This document shows positions 31,841 to 42,111 of a DNA stretch of 64,000 nucleotides, one piece after another. The notes beneath the pieces were generated by a model. The model was not told the origin of the DNA. It did no database searches and saw only the letters and a list, made by a program, of their open reading frames with translations. A program made the translations under genes and the position numbers. Within the stretch, counting starts at the first letter, position 1, and every line of letters begins with the position of its first letter. This DNA is from Medakamo hakoo (Eukaryota > Chlorophyta > Trebouxiophyceae > Coccomyxaceae): NCBI GenBank assembly GCA_026636295.1, contig CP089456.1:1116001-1180000 (forward strand), in the 5' to 3' direction.

Positions 31841-33151
31841 ATGGCCGACGAGCCCCTGTTCTGCGTGGACGACGTGGGCGAGGCGGCGGAAGTCAAGGCT
31901 GCCGTCGCACCGCCTGTGGGGCTCGCAACACATGCCCCTGCCCGCCCGCCACCCTCGCCCTCCTCCTGCTGCGACCTGCCGCCCTCGCCGCTGCCCACAC
32001 CGTTTGGCTCGGCGCCTGTGCCGTCAGGCCTGGTGGCGGGGTTGAAGCTGATGGGCGGGCAGGGCGAGGGTGGCGGAGGATTAAAACCTGGCGACCCGCG
32101 CCGACCCCCCCCCCGACCTCCTCCCTGCCCGAGGCCGCCGCCTCGCTGCGCTCCCGGTGCCACTCCCTGGCCCACGACCCGGAGGAGTGCCCTGTGTGCT
32201 TAGAGGACTTCCTGGAGGACCCGGCCGTGCTGACGACATGCTGGTGCGTTTGTTGCGCGTCGCGGTGACTGGAAAAAAAACGAGCAAGGGGGGAGGCGTG
32301 TCGCTCTCGACGTCGCGCCCCCATTGCCCCGCGCCCGACCGCGGGCCGTTGCGCGCTTTGGGTGCCCGCTCCGACACGGGCGACGAGGCGGCCAGTGTTT
32401 GGTGCTCGGCCTGCGCGGCAAAACAACCCAGGGTTTGGCCCGCAAGCCTCCTTCCCGACGGGCCGAAACCAAGACACACGCGCCGGGGCTTTTTTTCCCC
32501 AACGCCCACGCGGCCTCCCCCCGCCCGCCAAGACTCACTCCCCCACCCCGCCCCCGCCTCCTTTCCCTCCCACACGCCTTCCACACACACCCACCCAGCC
32601 ACCGCTTCCACTTGCAGTGCGTGCTCGCCTGGGCGTCCCGCGGCGCGTCCTCCTGCCCGCTCTGCTTCCGGCGCCTCGTGCTGGAGGACGACGGCGCCGC
32701 GGCCGTCCTGGCCGCGGTCGCGGGCGAGTCTGCCGCGGCCGCGGCCGCGCCGCCGCCGCCGCCGCCGCCGCCGCCACGGCTGGGCCCGCGCCACTCCGCG
32801 CCCGTGGCCGGTGGCAGGGACGGCACCGGGTCCGGCGCGTCGTCGTCGGGCCGCCTGCGCGCGGTCGCGCCCGCGCCGCCGCGGTGGAGCGGCGGCGGCA
32901 GCGGGGTGCTGGCGTCGCCCGGCTCGTCCTCGTCGTCCGGCGCCAGCGCTGGTGCGCCAGGCGGCGGCGGCCACCACGCCGCATCGTCACCACGGTCTGT
33001 GCTGGGGCGGCTCGGGAGTGGAGGCGGCGCCGGCAGCGGCGGCGGCGGCGGCGGCGGCCCGGCCTCGCGGCTGTTGGCCAGGTGGAAGGCCGGGCTGGCG
33101 CGGGCCGTGGCGGGGGGTGGCGCGCCCGCCGCCGGGCCGCCGCCGCGGTGA
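31841..33151 (+). CDS. RHF-type RING-H2 ubiquitin ligase
   Basis: E3 ligase of the plant RHF1/RHF2 group, which in Arabidopsis controls gametogenesis by degrading a CDK inhibitor. Exons 31841-32032, 32134-32243 and 32599-33151 (phases 0 and 2) code 284 residues. The first intron (101 nt, weak GTGGCG donor, C10 tract) is inferred because the N-terminal frame and the RING frame differ; this is the only phase-compatible solution I found. The RING reads CPVCLEDFLEDPAVLTTCCHRFHLQC, then SCPLCFRRLVLEDD, matching RHF HEFHLQC and CPMCW segments. After it come Ala/Pro runs and Ser/Gly-rich low-complexity sequence with KAGLARAV near the end. A homopolymer indel instead of the intron remains possible. 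Confidence 0.82.
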
Positions 33152-33508
33152 GAAAGGGAGGGAGAGGGAGAGGGAGGGGACAGCAGACGGCACTCCCGCC
33201 ACGCCTGCTCCAGGCGCAGGCAGGGGCGTGTGTGCGTGCCGTGTGGCGGCCCCTCCCTCCTTGTTTTTTTTGTTTCTGCTGTGCTTTTCTCATCTCCCTC
33301 ACCTGTCTCTCCTGATTATTTTCTTTGCTTCACCCCTTTTTGCGTTTTCCCCCTTGCTTTTACTGTTGTTGGGAGGCCCGGGGAGGGACGGGAGCGCAAA
33401 ACACGCACCAGGTCCTGGTCGGGCGCACGCCGCTCCCTTTTTTTTGTACCAGTACGAAAAAAAAAACTGTTGGTTTTCTTCTTGCGCACGCGCGCACGCT
33501 CCCGCCTT
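33152..33508. other. Convergent 3' region RING gene / kinase gene
   Basis: 357 bp rich in T, CT and GA runs; no gene seen. Confidence 0.5.
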
Positions 33509-35020
33509 CTACACCAGTGCCCTCTCTCTCTCTCTATCCCTGTGGCAATGGCCATTGCCCAGCGCCACCCTCACCCACGCGCCGACCTCCGCCCCGGTCG
33601 CCCGCGCCGGCGGCTCGTGGAAAAAAGGGTGGGCCAGGGCTGCCGCGGCCGTGCCCCTCGCAGCCGGCTCCCACGCCAGCAGCGTCGCCAGGAGGGCCCG
33701 GGCGGGCGGCGGGGCGTCGGGTGCGAGCGCCGAAACGCCCGGGGAGGGCGGCGCCGGCCGGGGCGGTCCCGCCCCGCCGCCGCTCCCTGCGCCGCCCGCC
33801 CAGGGCCAGGCCAGCCCGCCCGGCGGCCCCAGCACGTCCACCAACGCCGCCGCCTGACCCAAGTCAGTGGGCGCCGACGCCGGCGGGGTGAGGGTCAAGA
33901 GTTCGCACAGCGTGCAGCCCGCGCCCCACAGGTCGGCGGCGCGCGGGTCGGCGACGACCGGGCCGCCGGCGCTGCTGCCGGCCAGGGCTTCAGGGGAGCG
34001 GTACCAGCGTGTGGCGACGCCGGGAGGGGGTGGAGCACCGGCGGTGGCGGCGGTGTCGCCGGCGGGCGCGCCTGGCGCGCTGCCGCCGGCGCCGCACCCA
34101 CCGCCACCGCCGCGGCCAGGGCCGAGCGGGTCGGTCGGCCGGGCCTCGCCGCCTCCGACCCGCACCGCCAGGCCCCAGTCCGCGAGCGCGCTGCGCCCGG
34201 TCTCAGCCCACACCAGCAGGTTGGCCGGCTTCACGTCGCCGTGCGCGATGCCGCGGGCGTGGCACGACGCCAGGGCGGACAGGAGATCCCAACAGACCGC
34301 TTTCACGAGCGGCAGGGGGAGCGGCAGGGCGCCGTGCCCCGCCCGGCGCAGGACGACCGCCCAGTCGGCGTCCGCCGCTTCCAGGACGAGGGCGCCCGGG
34401 CGTTGGGCGGCGGCGGACGCGGCGGACGCGGCGGCGGACGCGGGCGCGCCGCCGCCGCCGCAATCGTCCGTGTCCAGGCGCGGCGCGACGGCCAGCAGGC
34501 GGACGATGGCCGGGTGGTGGTGGTCGCGGCCGCTGCCGCCGCCGCCCTTGCCTGTGGTGCTCAGCTCCTGCAGCGCCGCCGCCTCCCGGGCGGCCGCGCC
34601 TGCCTGGGCCAGCAGGGCCAGGTCAGCCGCGACGGCGGCCGGGTCGGTGGACGCGGGAGGCGCAGGGGGAGCGGCCTGGTCGCGATGGCCGCCTCCACCA
34701 CCACATCCGGGCGCCCGGCGCGGCGGCGCCCGGCCAAAGACGCGCTTGACCGCGACGGGTGCGCCCGTGACCACGTCGACGGCGCGCAGGATCTGTTCGT
34801 GTGTGTGTGTGTGTGTGGGTGGGTGGCGTGCGGGCGAGCGTGCGTGAGACGGGAGAGCCCCCTGCAAGCGGGAACGGGCGGGCGCGCGGTGGTGCAAAAA
34901 AAAGAAAAAACGACGCGCCTCGCTGAACGCGCCGTGGCCGAGCGGGGTGCGGCCGGCCAGGGCGTAAGTCGGCGACAGTGCAGTCGCCAGAGCGTCTGGG
35001 ACGTCGTCCAGAAAAGGCAT
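33509..35020 (-). CDS. Divergent CDK-like protein kinase
   Basis: Exons 35020-34919 and 34792-33509 (minus) code 461 residues. The join is an apparent GC-AG intron: exon 1 ends FSE, the donor reads GCGCGT, and exon 2 begins ILRAVDVVTGAPVAVKRVF, rebuilding a normal Gly loop (GHGAFSEILRAVD) in phase 0; no GT donor preserves the frame. The VAVK lysine is present. The catalytic loop is HGDVKPANLL (HRD changed to HGD, catalytic Asp kept). The metal motif is DWG instead of DFG. ATRWYRSPEAL and DLWGAGCTLCELLTL place it in the CMGC group, nearest by eye to CDK20/CDKF-type CDK-activating kinases. Large Gly/Pro/Ala-rich inserts lie between lobes and in the activation loop. Possibly active but atypical. 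Confidence 0.8.
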   Translation of the reverse strand: MPFLDDVPDALATALSPTYALAGRTPLGHGAFSEARRFFFFLHHRAPARSRLQGALPSHARSPARHPPTHTHTHEQILRAVDVVTGAPVAVKRVFGRAPPRRAPGCGGGGGHRDQAAPPAPPASTDPAAVAADLALLAQAGAAAREAAALQELSTTGKGGGGSGRDHHHPAIVRLLAVAPRLDTDDCGGGGAPASAAASAASAAAQRPGALVLEAADADWAVVLRRAGHGALPLPLPLVKAVCWDLLSALASCHARGIAHGDVKPANLLVWAETGRSALADWGLAVRVGGGEARPTDPLGPGRGGGGGCGAGGSAPGAPAGDTAATAGAPPPPGVATRWYRSPEALAGSSAGGPVVADPRAADLWGAGCTLCELLTLTPPASAPTDLGQAAALVDVLGPPGGLAWPWAGGAGSGGGAGPPRPAPPSPGVSALAPDAPPPARALLATLLAWEPAARGTAAAALAHPFFHEPPARATGAEVGAWVRVALGNGHCHRDRERERALV

Positions 35021-35135
35021 GGCCGCTAGGGGGTGCGGGGGGCGCACCGCCCTCGAAGCATTGGGACAGTGAACGCCCGCCGGCCCGCCGGCCCTGGCTA
35101 CGCACTCCACACTAAAAAAAACGCGCCAGCTCACA
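35021..35135. promoter_or_regulatory. Short divergent promoter region kinase / Tudor-SANT gene
   Basis: 115 bp between opposed start codons, the shortest divergent gap in the window. Confidence 0.5.
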
Positions 35136-37141
35136 ATGGCCGCCGACGGGCCGCCAGCGCGCCAAGCGCACCTGGGAGCCAAGGTGCTCAAGTTCTTCGA
35201 GGACTACGGCGACTTTGTCGGCACCGTCGTCAGCGTCCAACACCACCTAGACGCTCCGACTCTGTTTCGCGTCGGGTAAGAGCGTCCTTTTTTTTTGGTG
35301 GGCGCCGGCGGTGGCGGTGGAGGAGGGCGGCGGCCCCGCCGCGGCCGACACCGATGGCGGCGCAATGCGATGCGTCCAGAAAACGGTGCGGCGGGCACGG
35401 CCTGCCCACACCGGCGGCGCTTGTGGCTACCGGCGTTTCTTTTTTCTGCGTGGGGGAGACTATAAACCTGCGCGCGCGGCACGCTCACCCCCCCCTCCCC
35501 CCTCCCCTTTCCGTCCGCACTCGCGCGCGCGCACCCACCCCCACCCACCCACCTTAACACACACTACGCACACATCATCACCCTCCCTCACCACCACCCA
35601 CCCAGATATGAAGACGCAGACATCGAGGACATGACAGAAGACGCGTGCGTTTCCCGACAGAGGGTGTGGGCAAATCGCTGGGGCACGCCGCGGTCGCACA
35701 AGCCCCTCCCTCTCAGCACCTCATTTTTCCATCCCCATCCCATCCCGTCTCCTCTCCCCGCCAGGGTCCGCCGCCACATGGAGCGGTACGACAGAGAGCG
35801 CGTCGGCGTCGGCGTCGGCGGCCCTGCTGCCTCCGCCGACACCGGCAGCCGGCCCACCGCGTCAATGGATGAGGGCGGCGGCGGCGGCGGCGAGCCCGGC
35901 TCGGCCTCGTCGTCCGACGCGGACCCGCGGTCGGGCACGCACTCCGGCAGCCTGGCGCCGGGCGCCCGGACCCGCCCGCCCGCCCGCCGCCTGGGGGCGC
36001 TGGCGCCCCCCGCCCGCCGCGCCGTGCGCCGGCGGCGCACGGAGGACGCCGTCATCGCTCGAAACGATGACAGCGACGACGGCGACGCGTGGCCGGCCAA
36101 GGCGGCGCGGCGGGCGCCGACGGCCTCTCCTCCATCCCAGCGCCGCCGCCAGCCGCCGCGGTCTGCCTCCAAGACGCCGCGGGCGCCGTCGGCCTCTCCT
36201 CCAGCCCAGCGCCGCCGCCAGCCGCCGCGGTCTGCCTCCTCCTCCTCCTCCGCGCCCCTCTCGGCCTCGACGGACTCGTACCGCCCCAGCTCCAGTGCGG
36301 ACACGGAGACGGAGACGGAGACGGAGACGGAGACGGAGACGGAGACGGCGACGGCGCTCGCTCCCGCGGCTGGCGCGCCTGCGTCGCCATCGCCACAGCC
36401 GCCGCCGCCGCCGCGGCCGCCGCCCCCACCGCCGCCGGGCGGGGCCTTCGCCGTCGCCGACTCGGTCTGGCGCCGAGGCGCCCGCCCGACCAGCGGCGAG
36501 GTGATGACACGCCGGCCGCCGTCCGGCCCGGCCGGCCTGCCCCGCCCCCCACCCGGCCCGGGCGGCGGCGGCCCCACAGCCGCGGCCGTCGTCGCGGCGG
36601 GGCGCGCGGTCGCGGCCGCCGCCGCCGCGGCCGCCGCGTCCCTGCTGGCCCGGGCGCGGGTGGGGTTGGAGCCCAGCCCACGCCGGCCGCGGGCTTCCTC
36701 CCCCCCGCCACGGGCGGGGGGCCGCGGCGGGGCCAAACGGGCCGCGGCGGCGCGCTCCGCCGCGCGCGCCGCGCTGCGACCACCCGCCGGCCGGCGCACG
36801 CCGCCCGCGGCCGAGCGCACGCCGCCCGTGGCCGCGCCACCGCCACCGCCGCCGCCTGCCACCGCCACCCCTCTTACGGGCGGCGGCGGCGGCGGCCGCG
36901 CTAACCGGTCCTGGCGGCCGACCTGGGACCCGGACGACGAAGCCGCGCTCTGGGCCGCGTGCCGCGACGCGCGCTTGGACGTCGACGGCCCGCCCGCAGG
37001 CGACGGCGCCGGCGAGTGGTGGGCGGACCTGGCCGACCTGGTGCGCGCCCAGCGCCCCGCCATGCGTCGACCGATTCCATTCGTCATAAAGCCATGTACA
37101 TGCTGGAAGCGCGGCGGAGTAAGGAGGACCGGCGGCGGTGA
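35136..37141 (+). CDS. PTM/DIR17-like Tudor plus SANT-like domain protein, apparent frameshift near the end
   Basis: Exons 35136-35275, 35606-35644 and 35765 onward. The first two code a Tudor-like module as in plant PTM and DIR17 proteins: LGAKVLKFFEDYGDFVGTVV, LFRVGYEDADIEDMTEDAVRRHM. A 400-residue disordered middle follows, with two copies of a 69-bp unit, a Thr-Glu run and Ala/Pro tracts. The C terminus looks like a SANT/Myb module: SWRPTWDPDDEAALWAACRD, EWWADLADLVRAQRPAMR and then, in another frame, STDSIRHKAMYMLEARRSKEDRRR before the stop at 37139-37141. The frame changes at about 37065-37067, with no phase-compatible intron, so this is either an assembly error or a genuine late frameshift; read straight on, the frame loses the last helix. 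A chromatin or DNA-linked role is inferred. Confidence 0.72.
36112..36236. repeat. In-frame tandem duplication, 69-bp period
   Basis: A 69-bp unit (23 residues, RAPTASPPSQRRRQPPRSAS and three more) is followed by a near-identical second copy starting at 36181. It lies in the disordered middle of the Tudor-SANT gene. Confidence 0.85.
36305..36346. repeat. GGAGAC hexanucleotide repeat, seven copies
   Basis: Seven exact copies code a Thr-Glu run in the Tudor-SANT protein. Pure coding hexamers of this kind are length-variable. Confidence 0.9.
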
Positions 37142-37305
37142 AAGAGGGAGGGACGGCGTTTGTGTGCGTGTGTGTGCTTGTGGGACGGGCGAAGGGAGGA
37201 GAGGGGCGCGGGGAGTCTTTCTTTTTGCTTGCTCTGCCTGGGCTGTGGCCACTCCTGCAACCGTTTTTTTCGCTGCTTTTTGGAAAAGAAAACAAAAAAA
37301 GCACA

Positions 37306-38539
37306 ATGGCCGTCGACTTGTCAGAGGTGGACATGCACGACTTGATGGTGGAAGTCGAGCGCCGGCTCGAGTGCGCGACCAAGCCCGACAAGCGGGTGAT
37401 CCTGATCGGTACGGGACCGGGCAAGGACGGCGTTTTTTTTTTTTTTGCAGCGTGGTGCGGCGCGAAGGGAAAGAGTCGGGCCGTGCTGCCCATCGCGTCA
37501 AGCCAGGTCGCGCGCGCGTGTGCCACGCCCTGCCCTGCCACCTGACCGGCCACGCGGCCGCGTCGGGCGGGTGGCCGTGGCCATGATCCACCCGCCCAGC
37601 CTGGCGCGGTGGCAGAGTGCGGGTCGCCCACGGGCTGGACCGTCGTTTTTTCTGTTGCGTCGCCGGCCGTCGCGCGCGCTCACCCGACCACCCCCCACCA
37701 CCCCCACCCCCCTTCACCACCACCCCAGGCCCGCCCGGCTGCGGCAAGGGCACCCAGTCCCCTCGCATCAAGAAGGAGCACTGCCTGTGCCACCTGGCGA
37801 CGGGCGACATGCTGCGCGCCGCCGTCGCGGCGAAGACGCCGCTGGGCCTGGAAGCCAAAAAGGCCATGGACGCGGGCGCGCTCGTCTCGGACGACATCGT
37901 CGTCGGCCTCATCGGCGAGGCCGTCAAAGCGCCGGAGTGCCGGGTCGGCTTCATCCTGGACGGCTTCCCCCGCACCGTCGCCCAGGCCGCCAAGCTGGAC
38001 GCGATGCTGGCGGCCAAGGGCCAGCGCATCGACAAGGTGCTGAACTTCAAGGTCCCCGACTCGCTCTTGGTGAGTGGGTGTTTTTTTGTTGTTGTGAGAC
38101 TGGGAGGGAGGGGAGGGAGTGCGGCACGGAGGGAACACACACAGGACGGAGGAAAGCACACGCACACACGCACGTGCGCTCTCTCTCTGTCTCCGACGCC
38201 CGCCGCTCTCATGTTGCCTCACCCTCCTCCACACCACAACACACAAAAAAAATGAAAACACAGGTCGAGCGCGTCACGGGCCGCCTCATTCACGCGCCGT
38301 CCGGCCGGTCGTACCACGACAAGTTCGCGCCGCCCAAGGTGCCGGGCGTCGACGACATCACGGGCGAGCCGCTCATCCGGCGCAAGGACGACAACGCGGA
38401 GACGCTGAAGGCCCGGCTGGCCGCCTTCCACGCCCAGACCGCGCCCGTCATCGAACACTACAAGGACCGGGTCGTCCATCTCAAGGCCGACCGGGCGCAG
38501 GGCGACGTCGCGGACCAGATCAAAAAGGCGATGGGGTAG
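37306..38539 (+). CDS. ADK: Adenylate kinase (plant AMK3/4 type)
   Basis: Interconverts ATP, AMP and ADP. Exons 37306-37408, 37729-38069 and 38264-38539 (phases 1 and 0) code 239 residues. Strong match to plant adenylate kinases: [24 protein letters not shown] (P-loop), [24 protein letters not shown] (AMP site), [23 protein letters not shown], and the long [28 protein letters not shown] with [15 protein letters not shown]. The N-terminal part [21 protein letters not shown] resembles the plant form and is not a clear transit peptide; the plant relatives are mitochondrial or cytosolic. Confidence 0.97.
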
Positions 38540-39039
38540 GGGGTGGGGGGAGAGGGGCGTGTGCCTTCTGTTTTTTTGTGTTTCTGACTGGGTGGGTGTG
38601 GGAGGAGGCTCCGTGCGTGGCGTGGTGTGTGTTTGTGTGTGTGTGTGAGGGGGCGCGCCGCCGGGTCGGCCGGGATGGCCGGGAGGGTGGGTCCGGGGTG
38701 CAAACCACGCTCTCCTCACTCTTTCCTTTCCCTGTCCGCCCGCCCGCCCGCCCCCCTGACCTCTCCCGTCCCACACTCCCGTCCACGCACGCGGCCGGAC
38801 GCGCGCGCGAAGCCACTCTACACGCCTACCCTCCTGTGTCACCCGCGTGACAAAGGGAGTCCCCCGCGTGCCTTTGTGTCCGCGCGAGAGCTTTCCTTTG
38901 CATCGGGCGTGTGCGTGCGGTTTCGTGCGCCTCCCCTCCCGGCCTCCCCCCTGCACGGCCGCCCTTGACCGCCGGCTGGCCCGCGGAGGGACGCTGCGAC
39001 GGGTACTGAGCCCGCGCTCGACGGCACAACCAGGAAGCA
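38540..39039. other. Intergenic region adenylate kinase / ataxin-2
   Basis: 500 bp with a (TG)n patch near 38627-38647 and a run of CCCG units near 38737-38755; no gene seen. Confidence 0.5.
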
Positions 39040-41688
39040 ATGGCCCCCTTCGCCGGCCTGTTTGGCCGCAAGCCGGCCGCGCCGGCCGCGCCGGCCGCTG
39101 CAGCCGCACCGGCTGACGAGTCGGCTGCCGCGACTGCTGCCGCCGCGTCCGACGCCGGCTCGCAGGCGGCGGCGTCGGACGCGGGCCCGTGCCCGCGCAC
39201 TGCATTCATCACCCAGCTGTTGAAAGGGCTGACCGTGCGGGTGCAGGTGCGTGGTGGAGAGATTGGGGAGGGAGGAAGACAACAAAAAAGGCATTGGGCA
39301 GAGATCGGTCGGCCACACATGGCCCGCGGTTTTGGTGGGCGCGGTCCACTCCTTCCCGCCCGGCCTATTTCCGGGCGGGGTGGCGAGGCCACCCTCCACG
39401 TCTGGCGGGGCTGAGGAGTGGAGGAAGGGCGTGGTGTGGGTGGTGGGTCGGCCGGGAAGCGGGCGGCCTCCCCACTGGCGCACCCGCGGGCGAGTGCTTT
39501 CGTTCGCCGCCGCCCACTGCCCCCAACCCCCTCACCATCATTCTCCCCCTCCCCCTCCACATTGCAACAGGCCACGGACGGGTCCGTCTACGAGGGCATC
39601 CTCTCCTCCGCCACGCCCTCCGACAAAGGCCTGGGCGTCGACCTGCGCATGGTGCGCACGCTGGCGGTGGCGGGCGGCAAACCCGCGCGCGGGCCGGGCG
39701 ACCCGCCGGTCCGGCCAGCGCCGACCAAATCCCTGGCCGCCGGCACCGTCGCGGCGCTCGACGCGGCCGACGTCCGCCTGGGAGCCGAAGACGTGGGCGC
39801 CTTCAAGCCGGGCGCCACCCCCAACTCCGGCGAGTTTGGGACGGACGCCGAGATCGGGGCGGGCGTGGGCGGCGGCGCGGCCGGCCGCGACCTCCAGCGC
39901 TGGGTCCCCGCCGACGGCGACGGCGCCGCCCTGGAGGACGAGGCGCTGGGCGGCCTGGAAGACGGCGCGACCGGCCGCCGCGGATCCGCGTCCGCCGGCC
40001 GCGGCCGGGACGGGTCCGTCACGGGCTGGAACCAGTTCGCCGCGAACGAGGCCAAGTTTGGGCTGAAGACGGACTACAACGAGGAAGCGTACACGACGCG
40101 GCTGGACGCGTCGGCCGCCGGCATCTCCCGGGCGGAAGCCGACCGCATCGCCCGCGAGATCGAGGCGGGCGCGGGCCGGACGGCCAACCCCCACCTGCGC
40201 GAGGAGCGCGGCGGCCGCCTGGCCGAGGGCGACGAGGAGGCGCTGTATTCGTCCGTGCAGCGCGCGCCGCCGGCCGCGCCCAAGCCGGCCGCCTGGTCGG
40301 GGGCGGGGTCGGGCGTGGCTGCTGTGGCCGGGCGTGCCGCTGCTGCTGGCGGTGCTGCTGCTGGCGCTGCGTCGTCCGCCGCCCCGCCGCCCGACGGCCT
40401 CGACGCGCGCAAGGAAGCAAACCGCCTGCGCGCGCGGTTGCCTGCCGCGGGGACGCCGGCCGGCGGCGTCGGCGCGTCGCCGCTCGTCGGCGACGCCGCG
40501 TCGCTGGCGGCCCTGGACCTCAACCCGGGGGCCGGACCCAAGTTTGATGAAGCGACGCGCCGGGAATTCAAAAACTTCAAGACCGCCAAAGCCGCGGGCG
40601 GCAGTTCGGCCGAGGCCGAGGCTGGCGGCGGCGGCGGCGCGGCGACGGCGCCGGCCGCGGCGGCCGCGCCCGCTGCGGCCGCGCCCGCGCCCGCCAAGTC
40701 GTCCACCCTCAACCCCAACGCCAAGGCCTTTGTCTTCAACCCGTCCGCGCCGGCCTTCACGCCCGGCGGCGGCGGCGGCGGCGGCGCGGCGTCGCGGCCG
40801 ACCAGTTCCATGAGCGTGCCCGGCGGCGGCGGCGGCCGCGGCGCCGCCCAGCGCGCCAACTCGGGCGGCGGCTGGTCGGGGCGGCCCGGCTCGCCGTCCT
40901 CGGGCGGCGGCATGGGCGGCGGCCGCGGCCGCCGCACCGACCGCAACGGCGTCGGCGCCGGCGGCCCGGCGGCGGCGGCCGCGGCCGCCGCGGCCCAGGC
41001 GGCCGCGCAGGCCCAGGCCCTGATGATGGGCGGCGTCCCGCCCCACCTGTGGCCGCCGGGCGTCGGCGGCGGCCCGCCCTTCATGATGGCCGTGCCGCCC
41101 GGCGCGGGCGGCGGCGTCATGCCGGGCATGACGCCCCAGATGTACGCGGCCATGGCGGCGGGCATGGCGGCCGGCGGCGGCGGCGGCGGCGGGCGCGGCG
41201 GCGGCGGCTTCCCCGTCGCCATCCCGCCGTACGGCGGCTACGGCGGCGCGCCGCCCATGTTTGTCAACATGCCGTCGCCGACGGGTCCGCCCGCCGCCGC
41301 CGTCGGCTCGCCCGTCGGCGCGGGCGGCGTCATCGTGCCGGGCGTGCCGGCCGGCGCGGGCGGCGGGCCGCCGCCCGTGCCGGGCTTTGCGCCCGGGCCG
41401 CAGGCGCCGCACCACTTGCCGGGCGCGGTGCCGTTCCCGGGCATGGGCGTGGTGGGCGGGGGCCCGCCGCACTCGCCCGTGCTGCCGGCCCAGCAGGCGG
41501 CCGCGCGGGCGGCGGCCGCGGCGGCGGCCCGCAACGCGGCCGCGCCGGCCAAGCGTGGCGACGCGCCCGCGCCCGTCTCCGCGGCCGCGCCTGCCGCTCC
41601 GGCGGCTGAGCCGGCGCCTGCTGAACCGGCGCCCGCGCCCGCGCCCGCGCCCGCGACGCCGGCCGAGCCCGCGGCGGCGGCGGAGTAG
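39040..41688 (+). CDS. Ataxin-2/PBP1-like protein (Lsm, LsmAD, PAM2)
   Basis: Cytoplasmic RNA-granule and translation regulator; plant relatives are CID3/CID4. Exons 39040-39246 and 39571-41688 join in phase 0, 774 residues. The Lsm-like fold is split by the intron (AFITQLLKGLTVRVQ, then ATDGSVYEGILSSA, LGVDLRMVRTL). The LsmAD region begins near 222 with GWNQFAANEAKFGLKTDYNEEAYTTRLD and continues through EADRIAREIEAG. A PAM2 motif for binding poly(A)-binding protein is at about 446-465 (STLNPNAKAFVFNP). The rest is Ala, Gly and Pro-rich, including a long Gly/Met/Pro tail like other ataxin-2 proteins. Very strong assignment. Confidence 0.95.
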
Positions 41689-42111
41689 AGAGAGGCCAGA
41701 GAGATTGAGGCAGCAAAAAAAAAACCACAGCTTCTGGACGCGCGCTTTAGAGGTAGAGAGGAAAAAAGGCGCGAGCCCCAGACCTCCCTCGCTCCCGTCC
41801 TCCGCACTTTGCGTCCCAATCATCCTCTCTGCGCCTCTCGCTCCGCCCCGCCGTCGCCGCCTTTTTCATTGTGTGCTCGTTTTTGGAAAAAGGAGGGAGG
41901 TGTGTGTGTGTGTGAGAGGGTCAGGGGAGGAGCGTGGAGGCAATGGATGCGGGCGGGGATGGACGTAGGATGGTGAAAGAAAAAAAAAAAACGCTCGCTT
42001 AGAGTTCACTTTGCGCCCGCACGGGGCAGCGTGTGCCAGCGTTTTCGCCCTCCCGCTCCTCTCCAGAGAAGCCCAAGCATCCGTGCGCCCCCATCCACAA
42101 GTCGCAGAAGG
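41689..42111. other. Intergenic region ataxin-2 / HVA22
   Basis: 423 bp with A-runs, a (GT)n patch near 41900-41913 and no gene. Confidence 0.5.

Noticed and set aside
33148-33155. GTGAGA at the end of the RING gene as a further donor
   Set aside because: It overlaps the stop codon, and no downstream exon with family likeness lies before the convergent kinase gene.
35631-37586. 651-residue plus-strand frame continuing past 37141
   Set aside because: Runs into the adenylate kinase promoter, first exon and intron; the SANT-like ending lies in another frame.
35588-38212. 874-residue open frame on the minus strand
   Set aside because: Antisense to the Tudor-SANT and adenylate kinase genes, including their introns; composition is Arg/Pro/Ala noise.
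39538-41823. 761-residue open frame on the minus strand
   Set aside because: Shadow of ataxin-2; Arg/Gly-rich with no family likeness.
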